Source of the DNA: Cannabis sativa
Lineage: Eukaryota > Streptophyta > Magnoliopsida > Rosales > Cannabaceae
Assembly (NCBI RefSeq): GCF_029168945.1
Contig: NC_083602.1
Location: 79,442,600 to 79,506,599, forward strand
DNA: 64,000 nt
Direction: 5' to 3'
The notes beneath the pieces were generated by a model. That model had not been told where the DNA came from, ran no database searches, and saw only the letters and a list, made by a program, of their open reading frames with translations. Both the position numbers and the translations under genes were made by a program. Below, piece after piece: positions 23,456-35,395 of the stretch; the stretch's first letter is position 1; every line of letters starts with the position of its first letter.

Positions 23456-25911
23456 TGTAACACCCTAACTAACATAGGCGTATTACGTGATTTTTAAACA
23501 TACTGTGCAGCTCGTTGCTAATCAACGAGGTTTATGGAAAAACGTGATTAATTAAAATTTTGCTTTTTAATTAAACTTATAAAACAATATTACAAAAGAC
23601 TCGGGACCCCGATTATAAAATCATTTACAAAAAGATTTAACTGTTTAACTGTTACATAAAATAAAAGTCGTCTAACGACCAGTTACAAAAATCAGCCTAG
23701 CTGTCCCGATGATCGTACGCTCCAGGCCTAACCACCCCGACATGTACAATCTTCACAAGCTCGCTCACGGCCCATCAGCTTTAGCCTTGCCTTTACCTAC
23801 ACATAAACGTAGAACTGTGAGTCGACAGACTCAGTAAGAAAAGCATAATAATACTCATACATAATCCCGGTTATGACCAGACGCCCATACCCCTGATCAT
23901 AACGCTAACTGCCGTGTCCAACACGATACTGAGTCCCGCTACTGCCGTGTCCAACACGGTACTGAGCTACTACTGCCATGTCCAACATGGTACTAAGTTC
24001 TGAACGTTCATAGGGACGGTACTATTGACACGTAACAACCTGATCGGTCGAACCGGTCATACTCCGGCTGCTGGTCATATACCAGCCTGTACCGACGTGT
24101 TACTATATCCTCCTAATCGGTCGAACCAGTCATACTCCAGCTGCTGGTCATACTCCAGCCTGTACCGACGGGATACGTCAATAGTACGGAACCACCAACC
24201 AAGTGTCAGCCTGATCGGTCGAACCGGTCATACTCCGGCTGCTGGTCATACTCCAGCCTGTACCGACGTGACAGGGTTGGATGGTTCGAAGCCAACATAC
24301 ATAACTAATGTAATCTAATAGGCTTCCTACATGCACGCTAAACATGTAATCTACATATGCATACTGTTATACTAATCTTACCTGGATTCCGAATTCAGGT
24401 GTGCCGGTCAACCGGACTGGAACTTTAGCTGAGCGGTGGATTACAGGCTCCTAAACCATAAAAATCACAACGCTATAAGTGACACGCTAAATCACTTCCC
24501 GGGGACTTAAACTAGGAACTAAAAGTTTCCCTATCGATAAAAAGCATGGCAATACCCCCTAAAACATAAAAACGAGGAAAAACACGGGTTCTGAAAATTC
24601 CCCAACCGGCAGACCGGTTGCCCAACCGGAATTCCGGTTCTGGGAATTTTCGAAGCCCATCCGGAATTCCGGATGCACAACCGGAATTCCGGTTCCTCGC
24701 AGGCAGCAACAATCAAATTTTCATATCTTGCTCAAATCAACCCCAAATTGATTCAAACCTTCCAGACCTATTCCATATACCCCACATAACATATCCAAGG
24801 CATCAAAACAACCCAGAAACCTCAAACACGAAAAATGCCATTGGAGCTCAAGCTTTGAGTTCCAAACTCAAACTTGAGCAAAACCACCTAATCATGCATT
24901 CCACTAGCTTAAATCCACATAAACAAGCATATCTAACCCTCAGAAAACAACTAAGAACATCCAGCAACTTCACAGCAACAAATTAAACCATTTCTTTCAA
25001 AAATCATAACTTTTTGCATAGAAAACTCAAAGCTTCACACAACCTAGCTAACATGCTTCAAAACAGCTCAATTAACTTCAATTAAACATGCTTTAAACCT
25101 CAGAAATCAACAACAAAACACAGCAATAACAACAGCCACAAAAAGCATGCATTTCAATCTCATTAAACCTACTAATTTCAACATTTAAATCAAAGAAACA
25201 ATAACAACAATAACCAACAACAACACTCCAAAAACATCACGCATTTACTCAACTTTTTCATTAAAAATTCAACAATTTCAAGAAGAAACAAGAGAAGCTA
25301 ACCTAGCTTGAAGAATGCTTAAATTAGGATGAGAATTCACTTGAAAATCAGAGCAGAAATCCAGCCCTTTGCACCCACATGCACAGCCGAGAGAGAGAGA
25401 GAAAAAGAGAGAGAGAGTTTGAAAATTTGATATTTTTTTCTAAGTGTAATCTTTTGTAAAAATGAATTAATGAATAAAGCCACTTAACATATACTCATTT
25501 CAGCCAACAAATAATCAAATAAACATTTATTTTCCATAAACAAGGTCGCAAAAAAGACAAAAAGTCATTGGGGCAAAAAGACCATTTTGCCCCTCCATAC
25601 TAAAATCACATAAAAATCACTAAAGGGGTATTTTTGGGAAATTCTAAATTCCCGGCCATTCCCGACATTCCCAATGTCTAATAAACCGTCCCAAACTAAC
25701 AACATGCTAAGTTGTGATTTCTACTGAGCCAAACGCCGAGTTCCAAAATACCGGGCACCGGAAATGCAAAGTATGAAAACTACTGAATAACATAACCATG
25801 CATTTCTGAATTCCATAAATAACAGTAATAAATTATTTAAATAGCTATAAATAATTTCATAATTAATCATAATTAACTGATAATTTCCAAATTAACTAAG
25901 CGGGCTTTACA
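23456..25911 (-). mobile_element. 5' LTR of element A, 2456 bp
   Basis: Termini match the left LTR; hairpins, tandem units and palindromes are all present. It is followed by TSD CTTAT at 25912-25916. The tandem segment (24042-24272) has three full units against a shortened third unit in the partner LTR. Confidence 0.92.
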
Positions 25912-26810
25912 CTTATGGTTATTTACTGCTCCTACTCTTCCTTTGCCAGTGCTTCCAGAGGCCAAGAAAGGCAAGGAGATGCTCGCCCACTACATGAACC
26001 GATTGGTTCCTGAGGTTAGTGAGCAACTGGCCGGTGCTGACAACGACTCTTCTTTGGAGCTGCTGATGGGAGGAGTCTTGAAGGAATTCACAAGGGTAAG
26101 CCTTTCTTGACAGTTTCCTTTAATCCTCTTTGTTTGGTTTGGATTTTAAAGTTTTTTCTCTGCACAGGCTGGTCTGAAGTTTTCTACACATACTCCCGAA
26201 CTAAGTCTGCTGCTTTCAAGAACGCGACTCTGTCCAACACCATGAGGGCGGAGGTGGACTTGGCAAGGAAGGACGCCGATGACGCCAGGGTGGAACTTGG
26301 AGCTATTTGAATGGAGCTGGGTGAAGTCAACAAGAAGCTTTTACTGCTCAGAAGAAAATAACTGAGTTGACTAAGGATCTCGAGGCTTCTGACTGACTTG
26401 AGGAGACCATCGAAACCTTATCTGCGGAAGTGAATAGCCTTCAAGATTAAAGGACGTCTCTTCGAGTTGTCCTTCGTCGGGTGGAAGAGGAGAAGAACTC
26501 TAAGGAGGAGGAGCTTACAGCCGAGGTGGAGAGGCTGGGAGAAAAGGTCCATGCCTTAGAGACAGCCGACCTCGAGCTCTTTTATGACTTTTGGAAGGCT
26601 AACCCTCAGGCAAACTTTGATTACTTGGGTGAAGCCAAAGGCATGTATCTAGAGTTTTGTGCTTCCCAAGTGGCTTATGGTGAGCCTGATGCAACTGCTT
26701 CTTCCTCTGGCCAAAATGCTGATGTACCTTCCGTTCAAACAACAAGTCCTCCAGCTCCTACCGGCCCAGAAGATCCGAACCGAGAGCTTGGGACTCCAAC
26801 TGTTTAAGTA
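25912..26810 (+). pseudogene. Antisense ORF of Tat-type element E (decayed, truncated at 5' end by A)
   Basis: Plus-strand coding behind the integrase of minus-strand element E. The frame starting with LFTAPTLPLPVLPEAKKG ends EFTR at 26095. A consensus intron (26096-26167, GTAAG...TGCACAG) follows, then a charged, coiled-coil-like stretch (ARKDADDARVELG; EEEKNSKEEELTAEVERLGE) and an acidic C-terminus ending at 26807. A one-base shift after the splice and several stops show decay. Gene order and the C-terminal coiled coil match the better preserved antisense ORF of element D. The N-terminal half is missing. Function of this protein class is unknown. Confidence 0.65.
26096..26167 (+). other. 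Predicted intron in the E antisense ORF
   Basis: Donor AAGG|GTAAGC and acceptor TGCACAG|GCTGG, 72 bp, T-rich before the acceptor. Confidence 0.6.
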
Positions 26811-27465
26811 CTTCTTCTTTTATACTTCCTTTTTTTATATATCTTATTCGGCCATAAGGCCTTTTTTTTTAAGACATCATGACCAGCCAAGCGCTCTTTA
26901 AACTTGGAATTATTTTTCATTTTACAGACAACAGGCTGACCGGAGAACTTTTAATCCCGGTATTACATGCTTTTGTTATCTTTAATGGATTTCATTCTCT
27001 GTTTATAATCATCTTGCCATTGTGGCTGTTTTATCTTTACCAAATGCTTTGTACAGGTATAGGTGCCCCCAAGTGACCGAGCAGACTTATGACTCTTGGT
27101 CACTTGTTTATCACAAGTATACTTTTTATTTGTTCGACGTTTTGGGTTCCACCAAACCTTTTGTATGCACTGGATGGTAAATTAACAACATGTCAATAAT
27201 CTCGACTCAATTTGTATTTTGAAATAAACATCTTTATTCATTTATTGATCGAAAATGTGTTTGTTACTGTAGTAACTTACATCAGAGCTATTTGATCTAA
27301 TCTAATCTTTTATCTTAACATGAAATAAAATAAATTGCAAAAATAAGAAATGGTACTTTAAATAGTGGTCATCCGACCTGAGTAATTTTTTTCTTTTGTC
27401 GAAACCTTTGAGCGTAGTCCGCCCAGTAGGCCATTCACTTAAAAGTAAATGTTCTTTTAGTACTT
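26811..27465. other. Non-coding spacer between E antisense ORF and downstream insertion
   Basis: T-rich sequence with no supported coding. I see nothing beyond probable 3' untranslated sequence of the antisense ORF. Confidence 0.4.
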
Positions 27466-27467
27466 AG

Positions 27468-28090
27468 TGTTGTGGTCTGTGATGAGAACACTAAGCTAAA
27501 GATACAAGTAAAGTTCGAGTTGGCCCGGTGACAAGGGCGCAAGCCAAGAGATTCAAAGAAGAACTCAACAACTTAGTCAACAGAATTTTAAAACAAGAGG
27601 AGACCGCAGTTAACACTGAAGGAGAGCAAAAATTTGTGTTTCTCATCAAAGTGGACTCAATTTAGACCCAAGTTAAGCTTATCACATTTTCTAAGGCAAT
27701 TGGCAGCTTTCCTTTTTTAATTTTGTTTCATTTATTTTGTCTTTGTTTTATTTGGAAAGTTGTTTATCTTTTAGTTTCCTTTTTTCTTGGTTGTAAGTTG
27801 GCTATATAAAGCCTTGTAAACACTTTGAAAAATGAGAATATTTTGGAATAAAATTTTGAGAGGTTTTCTTCTTGAGTTCTTGAGAGAACTATTCGAACTT
27901 ATCAAGGAGTATTCCTTGTGGCGTTCAACCTGACTTATCAAACAGATTTCCACCACCGTTTGTGGCGTCTTCCTTCATACCAAGGTTAATGCTTAACTAA
28001 GCATTGAGTTGCAGTTCCTCATCCAAATTTCGTGAATTCTTAGAGTCGGCCATATTTGGTGTCGGGTTTCATCACAACTGTTGGTGTGGT
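27468..28090 (+). mobile_element. Possible LTR or solo LTR inside element E
   Basis: It has LTR-like organisation on the plus strand: a TATATAAA box (27803-27810), a downstream stretch rich in short T runs, and candidate ends TG near 27468 and CA near 28080. I could not find a convincing target-site duplication, so the boundaries are guesses. Confidence 0.3.
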
Positions 28091-28095
28091 TCGTA

Positions 28096-31000
28096 TCAGT
28101 CTGACCTTGTACTTTCATGGTAGTATTTTCTTAAATGTTCCCCATTCCAATACCGTGGTACTAGAACAAGTTGCATTTTTTCATCATACTTACCTAATTT
28201 GTATGCTCCAGATTTGAGAACTTCGACCACTTGATATTGTCCCTCCCAGTTAGGTCCGAGTACACCTGTCGTGATGTCTTTGGTGTTTAGAAATACCCTT
28301 CTTAGGACCATATCTTCTAAAAAGAATTTCTGGACCTTCACTTGTTTGTTGAAATATCGAGCTACTTTTTGTTGATTAGCTATCAACTTTAGGTTTGTTG
28401 TGGCTCGTTTCTCTTTGATTTCATCAAGGGATTCGGCCAGGAGTACGTGATTGGAATCTTAGTTGTACGTCAATCTTCTGTGGGGTGGTGGCTTAAGTTC
28501 TACAAGAAGCATAGCTTCATATCCATATGCCATTGCAAATGGAGTTTGTCCAGTTGCCGTTTTCTCAGTTGTCCGATATGACCATAGAACTTCAGGAAGT
28601 TCTTCTGGCCAATTTCCTTTGGCATCTTCGAGTTTTTTCTTCAGTGTATCCTTCAAGGTCTTGTTGACTGCTTCAACTTGACCATTTGCTTGAGGATGTG
28701 CCACTGCGGAGAAACTTTTGATGATACCATGGTTCCCACAAAAGTTAGTGAAGGATTGGTTGTCGAACTGCTTTCCATTATCTGAAACTATTTTCCACGG
28801 CAATCCGAACCGGCAGATTATGTTCTTCAAAATGAAGTCTTGAACTTTCTTTGATGTAATGGTTGGAAGTGGTTCGGCTTCTGTCCACTTAGTGAAGTAA
28901 TCAACCGCTACCACTACATACTGCACTCCTCCTTTGCCCTTGGGTAATTGTCTGATCAGGTCAATTCCCCAAATGGCAAAGGGCCACGGACTCTGCATCT
29001 GAGTTAACTCGTTAGGTGGAGCTTGAGGTATCTTTGAAAATCTCTTGCATTTGTCACATTTCTTAACATAGTCCTTTGAATCTTCAATCATCGTAGGCCA
29101 GAAATAACCTTGCCTTAGAATTTTCTTAGATAGACTTTGCCCGGTGGCATGATTTCCACAGAATCTGTCGTGCAGCTCAGATAGGAGTCGTGCAGCTTCT
29201 TCTTGAGTAACACATCTGAGCAATGGCATTGACAATCCTCTTCTACACATAATTCCCTCTACTATGATATACAGTGCAGCCTTCCTTCTCATTTTTTCGA
29301 GCTTCATTCCGATTATCTGGGAGATTCCCAGAGTTGAGGTAGGTGGCTATTGGTGTCATCCAGTTTGGGGAAGTATCAATCATTTTAATTTCTTCCGTGC
29401 CAATGATGCTAGGCTCTTCTAGGAACTGGATAGGAACCAAGTTTGCCTTGTCACTTACATTACTGCTTGGCAATCGAGCTAACGCATCTGCAATTCTATT
29501 TTCTTCCCGTGGAATTTGTCTGAGACTGTAGCTTTTGAACTGTGCCCATGTATTTTGCTCAGATATGTTATCATCTTTTGTCCCTGAGCCTCGTATTCTC
29601 CGGATACATGATTTACCACCAGGTGTGAATCAATACAGATTTCAATGTGTTCGGCTTTCATCTCCCGGACTAGTTTTAGGCCAGTAATTAGAGCTTCATA
29701 CTCGACTTCGTTATTAGATGCTTTGAACCCAAACTTCACTACAGCGTTTAGGTGTTGCCCATAGGTGTGACAAGGGGGCAACACCTGGGGGCAAAGTCTG
29801 CTAAGGCTTATCTGTAGCTGACCCGTCTACATGTACTTTCCAGGTCGGCTTATCTTCACTATTACTTGGCTGAGGTGTTTGTACCGGCTCGGGGTTGCTT
29901 TCTGGTATGCTTTCTTCCTTGTCCGTGCATTCTACCACAAAGCCGGCTAAGGCTTGACCTTTGATTGCTGTTCGGGGTTGGAAAGTAATTTCGTATTGGC
30001 CCAACTCCACCGCCCACTTGAGTAGCCGTCCAGAAGCATCTGACTTTTCCAATATTTTGCGTAATGGTTGGTCAGTGTACACCCGAACAAGATGAGCTTG
30101 AAAATAAGGCCTTAACTTTCTTGTTGCTAGAATAAGGTAGTAAGCGAGTTTCTCTATCAATGGGTATCGGCCTTCGGCCTCATAGAGTCTTTTACTGATG
30201 TAATAGACTGGGTGCTGTATGCTTGTTCTCTTCTCTGATTAGCACGACACTCACAGCATGCTCCGTGACAGCTAAGTATATTCCAAGTTCTTCTCCATCT
30301 AGGGGTTTTGAGAGTACGGGAGGTTTCGCAAGCTGTGCTCTTAGCTCTTGGAAAGCTTTTTCACATTCCTCCGTCCACTCAAATTTCTTGTTTCCTCGCA
30401 GGATATTAAAGAATGGGACACACTTGTTTGTTGATTTTGAAACAAATCTGTTGAGTGTGGCGATTCGACAACTCAAGCTTTGCACTTCCTTGGTTTTAGT
30501 TGGCAACTTCATATCCAGGAGGGCTTGAATCTTCTCTAGATTGGCTTCAATTCTTCGGGCATTGACAATGAAGCCCAGAAACTTTCTCAAGCTGACTCCA
30601 AAGGAACACCTTAAGGGACATAGTTTCATATTGTACTTTCTAAGGACCTTGAAGCATTCGTCCAGGTCATCTATGTGCCCCCCAGCCTTCCTGGATTTGA
30701 CGAGCATGTCATCCACGTATACTTCAATATTTCGTCCGATCTGGTCTTTAAACATTTTGTTTACCGATATTTAGTATGTTGCTCCAGCATTTTTTAGACG
30801 AAATGACATTACTTTGTAACAATATAGACCCATATGCATTTTGATTTTATTATACCCCGAATAAGCATCCATGAAGCTTAGTATTGCATCCCCTACTGTT
30901 ACATCCACGAGCTGATCGATTCCTAGAAGTGGAAAACAATCCTTAGGGCATGCTTTGTTGAGGTTTGTGAAATCAATACACACTCACCATTTCTTATTCA

Positions 31001-31985
31001 GCTTGGGCACCAATACGGGATTTGCGACCCAAGCTGGGTAGAAAGCTTCAATTATGAAATTGTTGTTGCGTAGCTTTTCTTCTTCTTCCTTTAGGGCTAG
31101 TGCTCGGTCTTTGTCCAATAGCGTTCACTTTTGTTGAACTGGCCAGAAATTGGGATCAATATTCACAATGTGCGAAATGATAGAAGGATCAATTCCTACC
31201 ATATCTGCATGAGACCAGGCAAAAATGTCTAGGTTTGCTCTCAGAAATTTTATCAATTGTGATTTTACTTCGAGCAACAAACCCTTTCTGATCTTTAGCT
31301 TTCTGGATAGGATATCTGGATAGATTTCGATCTCTTCTAACTCTTCCACAGGTCCAACATTGCTGCTTGGGTCCCCAAGTCGAGAATCCACATCTTCTTC
31401 CCCGCCTTGGGAAGTTCCCTACTTGGAAAGGTCTTTTTCCTTTGTTTGTGCTCTAGCTGGAGGATACTTCCTTCTTAGCCTTGGCCACTGCGAGGTTATA
31501 ACATTCCCGGGCAGTCTGCTAGTTTCCTCTTAGACATCCTACCCCATTCTTTGTTAGAAAGTTCAGGCACGAATGGAATATCGATGTGACAACCTTTAAG
31601 TCATACAAGGCTGGTCGGCCTAGCATTACGTTAAAGGCTGAAGGAACATCTAACACCAGGAATTACGCCATGATAGTCATGCTCGTCGGAGCTTGTCTAA
31701 CAGTGAGGGGTAGACGAATTTGTCCTAGAGGTGCCACTCCTTGGCCGGAGAAACCATAGACAGGCAGGAGACACGAGGCTTGATCCTTGAGCTGGAGTCC
31801 AATCTTTTCATAAGCAGTTTTGAACAAGATACTGGAAGAGGCTCCGTTATCAATCATTGTTCTTGCCACCATCTTATTAGCTATCTGGACCTCTATGACC
31901 AACGCGTTGTTGTGTGGAAATCTGATTTTGACAGCATCTTCGTCGCTGAAGGTTATGGTAGGCCCTCCTACTCGTGGAATTTTAG
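28096..31985 (-). pseudogene. Element E pol: protease, RT, RNase H, second RNase H, integrase (Tat lineage)
   Basis: Broken frames in consistent order. Protease: MIDNGASSSILF. RT: CIDFTNLNKACPKD, then YVDDMLVKSR. First RNase H near 29800-30160. A second RNase H-like block (KVHVDGSATDKP; NNEVEYEALITGLKLV) lies at 29479-29830, the double RNase H diagnostic of Tat elements. Integrase: H-H-C-C module (CGNHATGQ, CDKC), DDE core (GIDLIRQLP, VSDNGKQF, NGQVEAVNKT). C-terminus ends KYYHESTRSD at 28096. RT lacks about 14 residues usually found before GLYCYKVM. Stops at several sites (for example near 30984 and 30771) fit CGA-to-TGA or CAA-to-TAA changes. Confidence 0.88.
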
Positions 31986-34103
31986 GATAACTTCCTCTTG
32001 CTCGTGCTGCGCTGTTCGGGCATACCTTTCCCAAGCTTTGCCCGAATCTCCACCTATGTGCGGTCCCCCAATAATGAGTTGCAAATGTCCGTCTACCGGT
32101 GGAGGTAACAAGTCTTTGTAATTGTCATTCCTCTTATTCTGATTGGTCTTGACATACTTCTGTAAATGCAGGTTGTTTTTCCTTATCAGGAATTTAATTT
32201 CCCGCTTCAGGTTGTTGCATTTGTTACTGTCGTGGCCGTAGTCTTCGTGGAAATGACAAAACTTTGTCATGTCTCTCTTGCTGACATCTTTCTTCACGGG
32301 CACGAGCTTCTTGTACGGGGATAGTGACTGAGTGGCCATGTAAACACTTTCTACGTCTTCAGTCAAGATGGTAAATGTAGTGTACTTTTCTTGATTCTCC
32401 CCAAGAACTTGCTCGGTTTTGTTGGTGAACTTTCCTTTCTTCCCATTCCATTGCCTGTTGTTGTTGTTGGAACATTTACCATTTGAGCTTGAATTATTTG
32501 GGTATTGGGGGAGTTGGGCGGACTTTTGCTCACCTTCCGCTCGTTGAATAGCTTCTTCGAGCTTGATGAAGCCTTCAGCATGGTCAAGAAAATCACTCAT
32601 TGAGTGTACCAGGCTGTTCTTCCTTATGTCCTTCCAAAGTTCACCGAGGACTTCAATGCCCCCCAGTATCGCGGACAACTTTCCGTCTTCAGTTACCCGT
32701 GAAACTTTGGTCGCCTCTGTCATGAATCTGCTGATGTATGCTCGGAGAGGCTTGCCTGGTCTTTGCTTGACTTTGACCAGATCTCCCAGATGCAACGGAA
32801 GTTGGCGAGAGGAGGAGAATTGTGCATGGAATTTCGAAGAGAAGGCTTTCCATGAGTTGAACTTTCCAAGGGCCAACTGGAAATACCATTGCTGGACGGC
32901 TTCCGAAAGGGTAGCTGGAAAGATTCTACAATACACATCCCCTCGTATCCCTTGCAAATCCATTTGCATTTTGAAATACTTGAGGTGGGAAAGAGGATCT
33001 TCTCTTCCTGTGTACATTTTCCATGTTGGCATTTTAAACTTGTGGGGCAACGCCAAAAGATTGATCTCAGGAGAGAAGGGAGTTCCACGTGCTCGGTCCA
33101 GCTTGAGATCATTGTTTCTCTGTCCGGCCATGCCTTGGAACATATTTTTCAGCTCGTCTAGCTGTGCCTGCACAGCTTGACTAACCTGCTCGGCATTTTG
33201 GTCGATTTGTATCACATCAGTATCTTTCTGAGCGAGAATTTGAGCGCGAGCTTCGGGCTGTACGATCGTCGTGACAATCTGATCGTCCACTCCTCTCCTT
33301 CTTTTCAGATTGCTCCTTAGGTCATGAGTTGTCCCCAACCTATCGAATACGGAAGCGCTTGGCTGTCTCAGCAATTGATTTGCTTGGTTGACAAGTGAAA
33401 TGGCACCGTTAACCTGGTTGGAACTATCAGGTATGAGCTCTCCTAATGAATTACTAGACAAGGTCTGCCCGCCTACCGCTAGGCCCACAAGCAGAACTTG
33501 TGACCGGGGATTCGGCGACTGACCATTTATAGTCTGGGAAGTATTCATCGCTGGATCTTCATCCGTCTCACCCAGGGGGATGACATTCGGAGGTTGCTTT
33601 CCGACAGTTTGGTAGGCTTTTCATATCAGCACAGTGGCTTGCCGATTACAATTTTCAATCTCAGTATAATGAGCCCTTAACGCTTCCATCTCTTTGTCTC
33701 TCCACTTGACAAACATGCGTCTTTGTTCTTCGAACGCGAGATTTACCGCAGCGCGGAGCTTTTCCTGATCATGATGTAGGGTGTTGGTATAACCTTGCAT
33801 GAGTCCAAGAGCAGCACAGAGGTTTTAGATCTCAGTATCATCTCCAATGGTCGTTCGAACGTTGGTAGTAGGCGGAACGGCTGTGTTATGAATGCCCTGG
33901 CTGGGTGCTGAACTGGTATTCCCAGTCTCTTGCACACCAGGCGCGATTTCATCTACAGGAGTTGTCACACCAAGATCTACCTTCGATGGCTGTTCAAGAT
34001 TAACAGCTAGCGGAACCCTTGCGTTTCCTGGGTTCTGCAATGCAAGATCCACTGACTGTGGATTTGCCGGATCAACCAGGCCCCTACGAGTCTGTACCAC
34101 CAT
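31968..34103 (-). pseudogene. Element E gag
   Basis: One frame from MVVQTRRGLVDPANPQ (34103) to 31968, with internal stops at 33825-33827 (TAA) and near 33620 (TGA) and no frameshift between. The central Gag domain includes FKMPTWKMYTGREDPLSHLK and QPGKPLRAYISRFM-like motifs. It is followed by CHFHEDYGHDSNKC, a Tat-style histidine/cysteine motif in place of a classical knuckle. The frame shifts near 31985 into the protease frame, probably a decay mutation. Confidence 0.85.
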
Positions 34104-34149
34104 CGTACTTGTGGTTAGATTTTGAATGAAGAGCGATTCTTGATTCTAC

Positions 34150-34760
34150 TCTTAATGAACAGTGAGTCTTATTTAGTAAGCGACAAGTAGTTTAGAACAA
34201 TTGATTTATAGTAAAACAATATAAAGACACAGGAATTTTATAGAGGTTCAGCCCGGAGCAGTTCGGTAATAGCTTAATCCTCGTTATTTGTATTAACTCA
34301 AGAACAAGGAGAAAGATTCCTTTTCTTATAGCTCTTACAACAGTATCTCTGAATATGAATTCTTAGATAATATCTCTCTACCATAATATTTTCGACCGAC
34401 CTTTTGCCCAGTGAACATGCATCACTATTTATAGGGCTATGTGCTTGGAGAAGAAGTATTTCCCTTCTCGTTACAATGGATAAAGCCAAAAAATTGCATA
34501 ATAAATACAGAATACACTGATCGTGGGATTTAGACACCTTGCCATATCTCTGCAATCTGATCCCCAAGTTATAGGGATTTCTTTGATGACTCACGATGCG
34601 AAAGCTGAATTCGCTAAGTGTTGGTCGCTCTGCGCGGATTGCTGATCGCGTTGGTTCAGGCGTGCATATGAGGCATCATGTTCCGACTGTATTCTCCGAG
34701 CAAATACTCGAAGTTGGTTTCACGTGTCACCATCATGTGATGCCACGTCAGAGTGAAAAA
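34150..34760 (-). mobile_element. Probable 5' LTR of element E
   Basis: It lies upstream of gag on the minus strand and contains CTATAAATAG at 34425-34434. No clear primer-binding site was found before gag, and neither LTR edge is certain. The right edge lies near the junction with copia remnant J. No matching 3' LTR is visible in the window. Confidence 0.5.
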
Positions 34761-35395
34761 ATTGGGATAATAGATTCCAAAATAGTATGCACATTTAAAT
34801 AATAAAATCTACTTGCTTTACTATTAACAACATATCCAATAAAAACACATTCATATGCTCTACTAGCCAATTCAATTCTCTTAGGATCATGAATTCCAAC
34901 ATATACCAAAGAACCCCAAGTTTTAAAATATGAGATATTGGGTTGTTTATTTTTCAAACTTTCATATGGAGAAATTTTTCTTTTGGATTTAGGAACTCTC
35001 TTAAGCACATTATGCACAGTAAATAAAATTTCTCCCCACTAATGAGAAGCAGCACCCGAATTCAATAAAATAGTAACTACAGATTCATCAAGAGTTCTAT
35101 TTTTTCTTTCAACTTTGCCATTCGTTTCAGGTGAATAAGGTATAATTCACCTTGTCGTGTATAATTCCATGTGAGTTATAAAATTCAACAAAAGCAGTGG
35201 AATCATATTCAGTGTTTCTATCGCTACGAAACTTCTTGATCTTTCTACTAAGTAGATTTTTAATTTCAGCCACAAATATCTTAGTCATATCAAGAGCTTC
35301 ACTTTTATTTTTCATTAAATACACATAGGTAAGGTCAGAACAATCATCAATAAAAGTGATAAAGTAGCATTTACTATTTCTAGGTCGCTCTCTTT
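34748..35395 (-). pseudogene. Ty1/copia integrase fragment, element J
   Basis: Minus-strand pieces of a copia integrase: FITFIDDCSDLTYVYLMKNK and KIKKFRSDRNTEYDS from the core, then SPYESLKNKQPNISYFKTWG and RAYECVFIGY from the part after the core. A frame break lies near 35127. Gag, protease, RT and RNase H are absent. Upstream the coding stops abruptly at about 35395 against leader-like DNA. Confidence 0.85.

Larger units (their letters stand above)
7003..25911 (-). mobile_element. Element A: full-length chromodomain Ty3/gypsy (Tekay/Del-like), with B nested inside
   Basis: Two LTRs (7003-9424 and 23456-25911) bracket gag-pol on the minus strand. Primer-binding site, polypurine tract and 5-bp TSD are all present. 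About 18.9 kb in place, of which 9.05 kb is element B plus 5 bp of duplicated target. Domain order Gag, protease, RT, RNase H, integrase, chromodomain and the long LTRs fit the Tekay (Del) chromovirus group; that clade call is from family knowledge, not a tree. Same LTR family as C and H. Confidence 0.9.
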
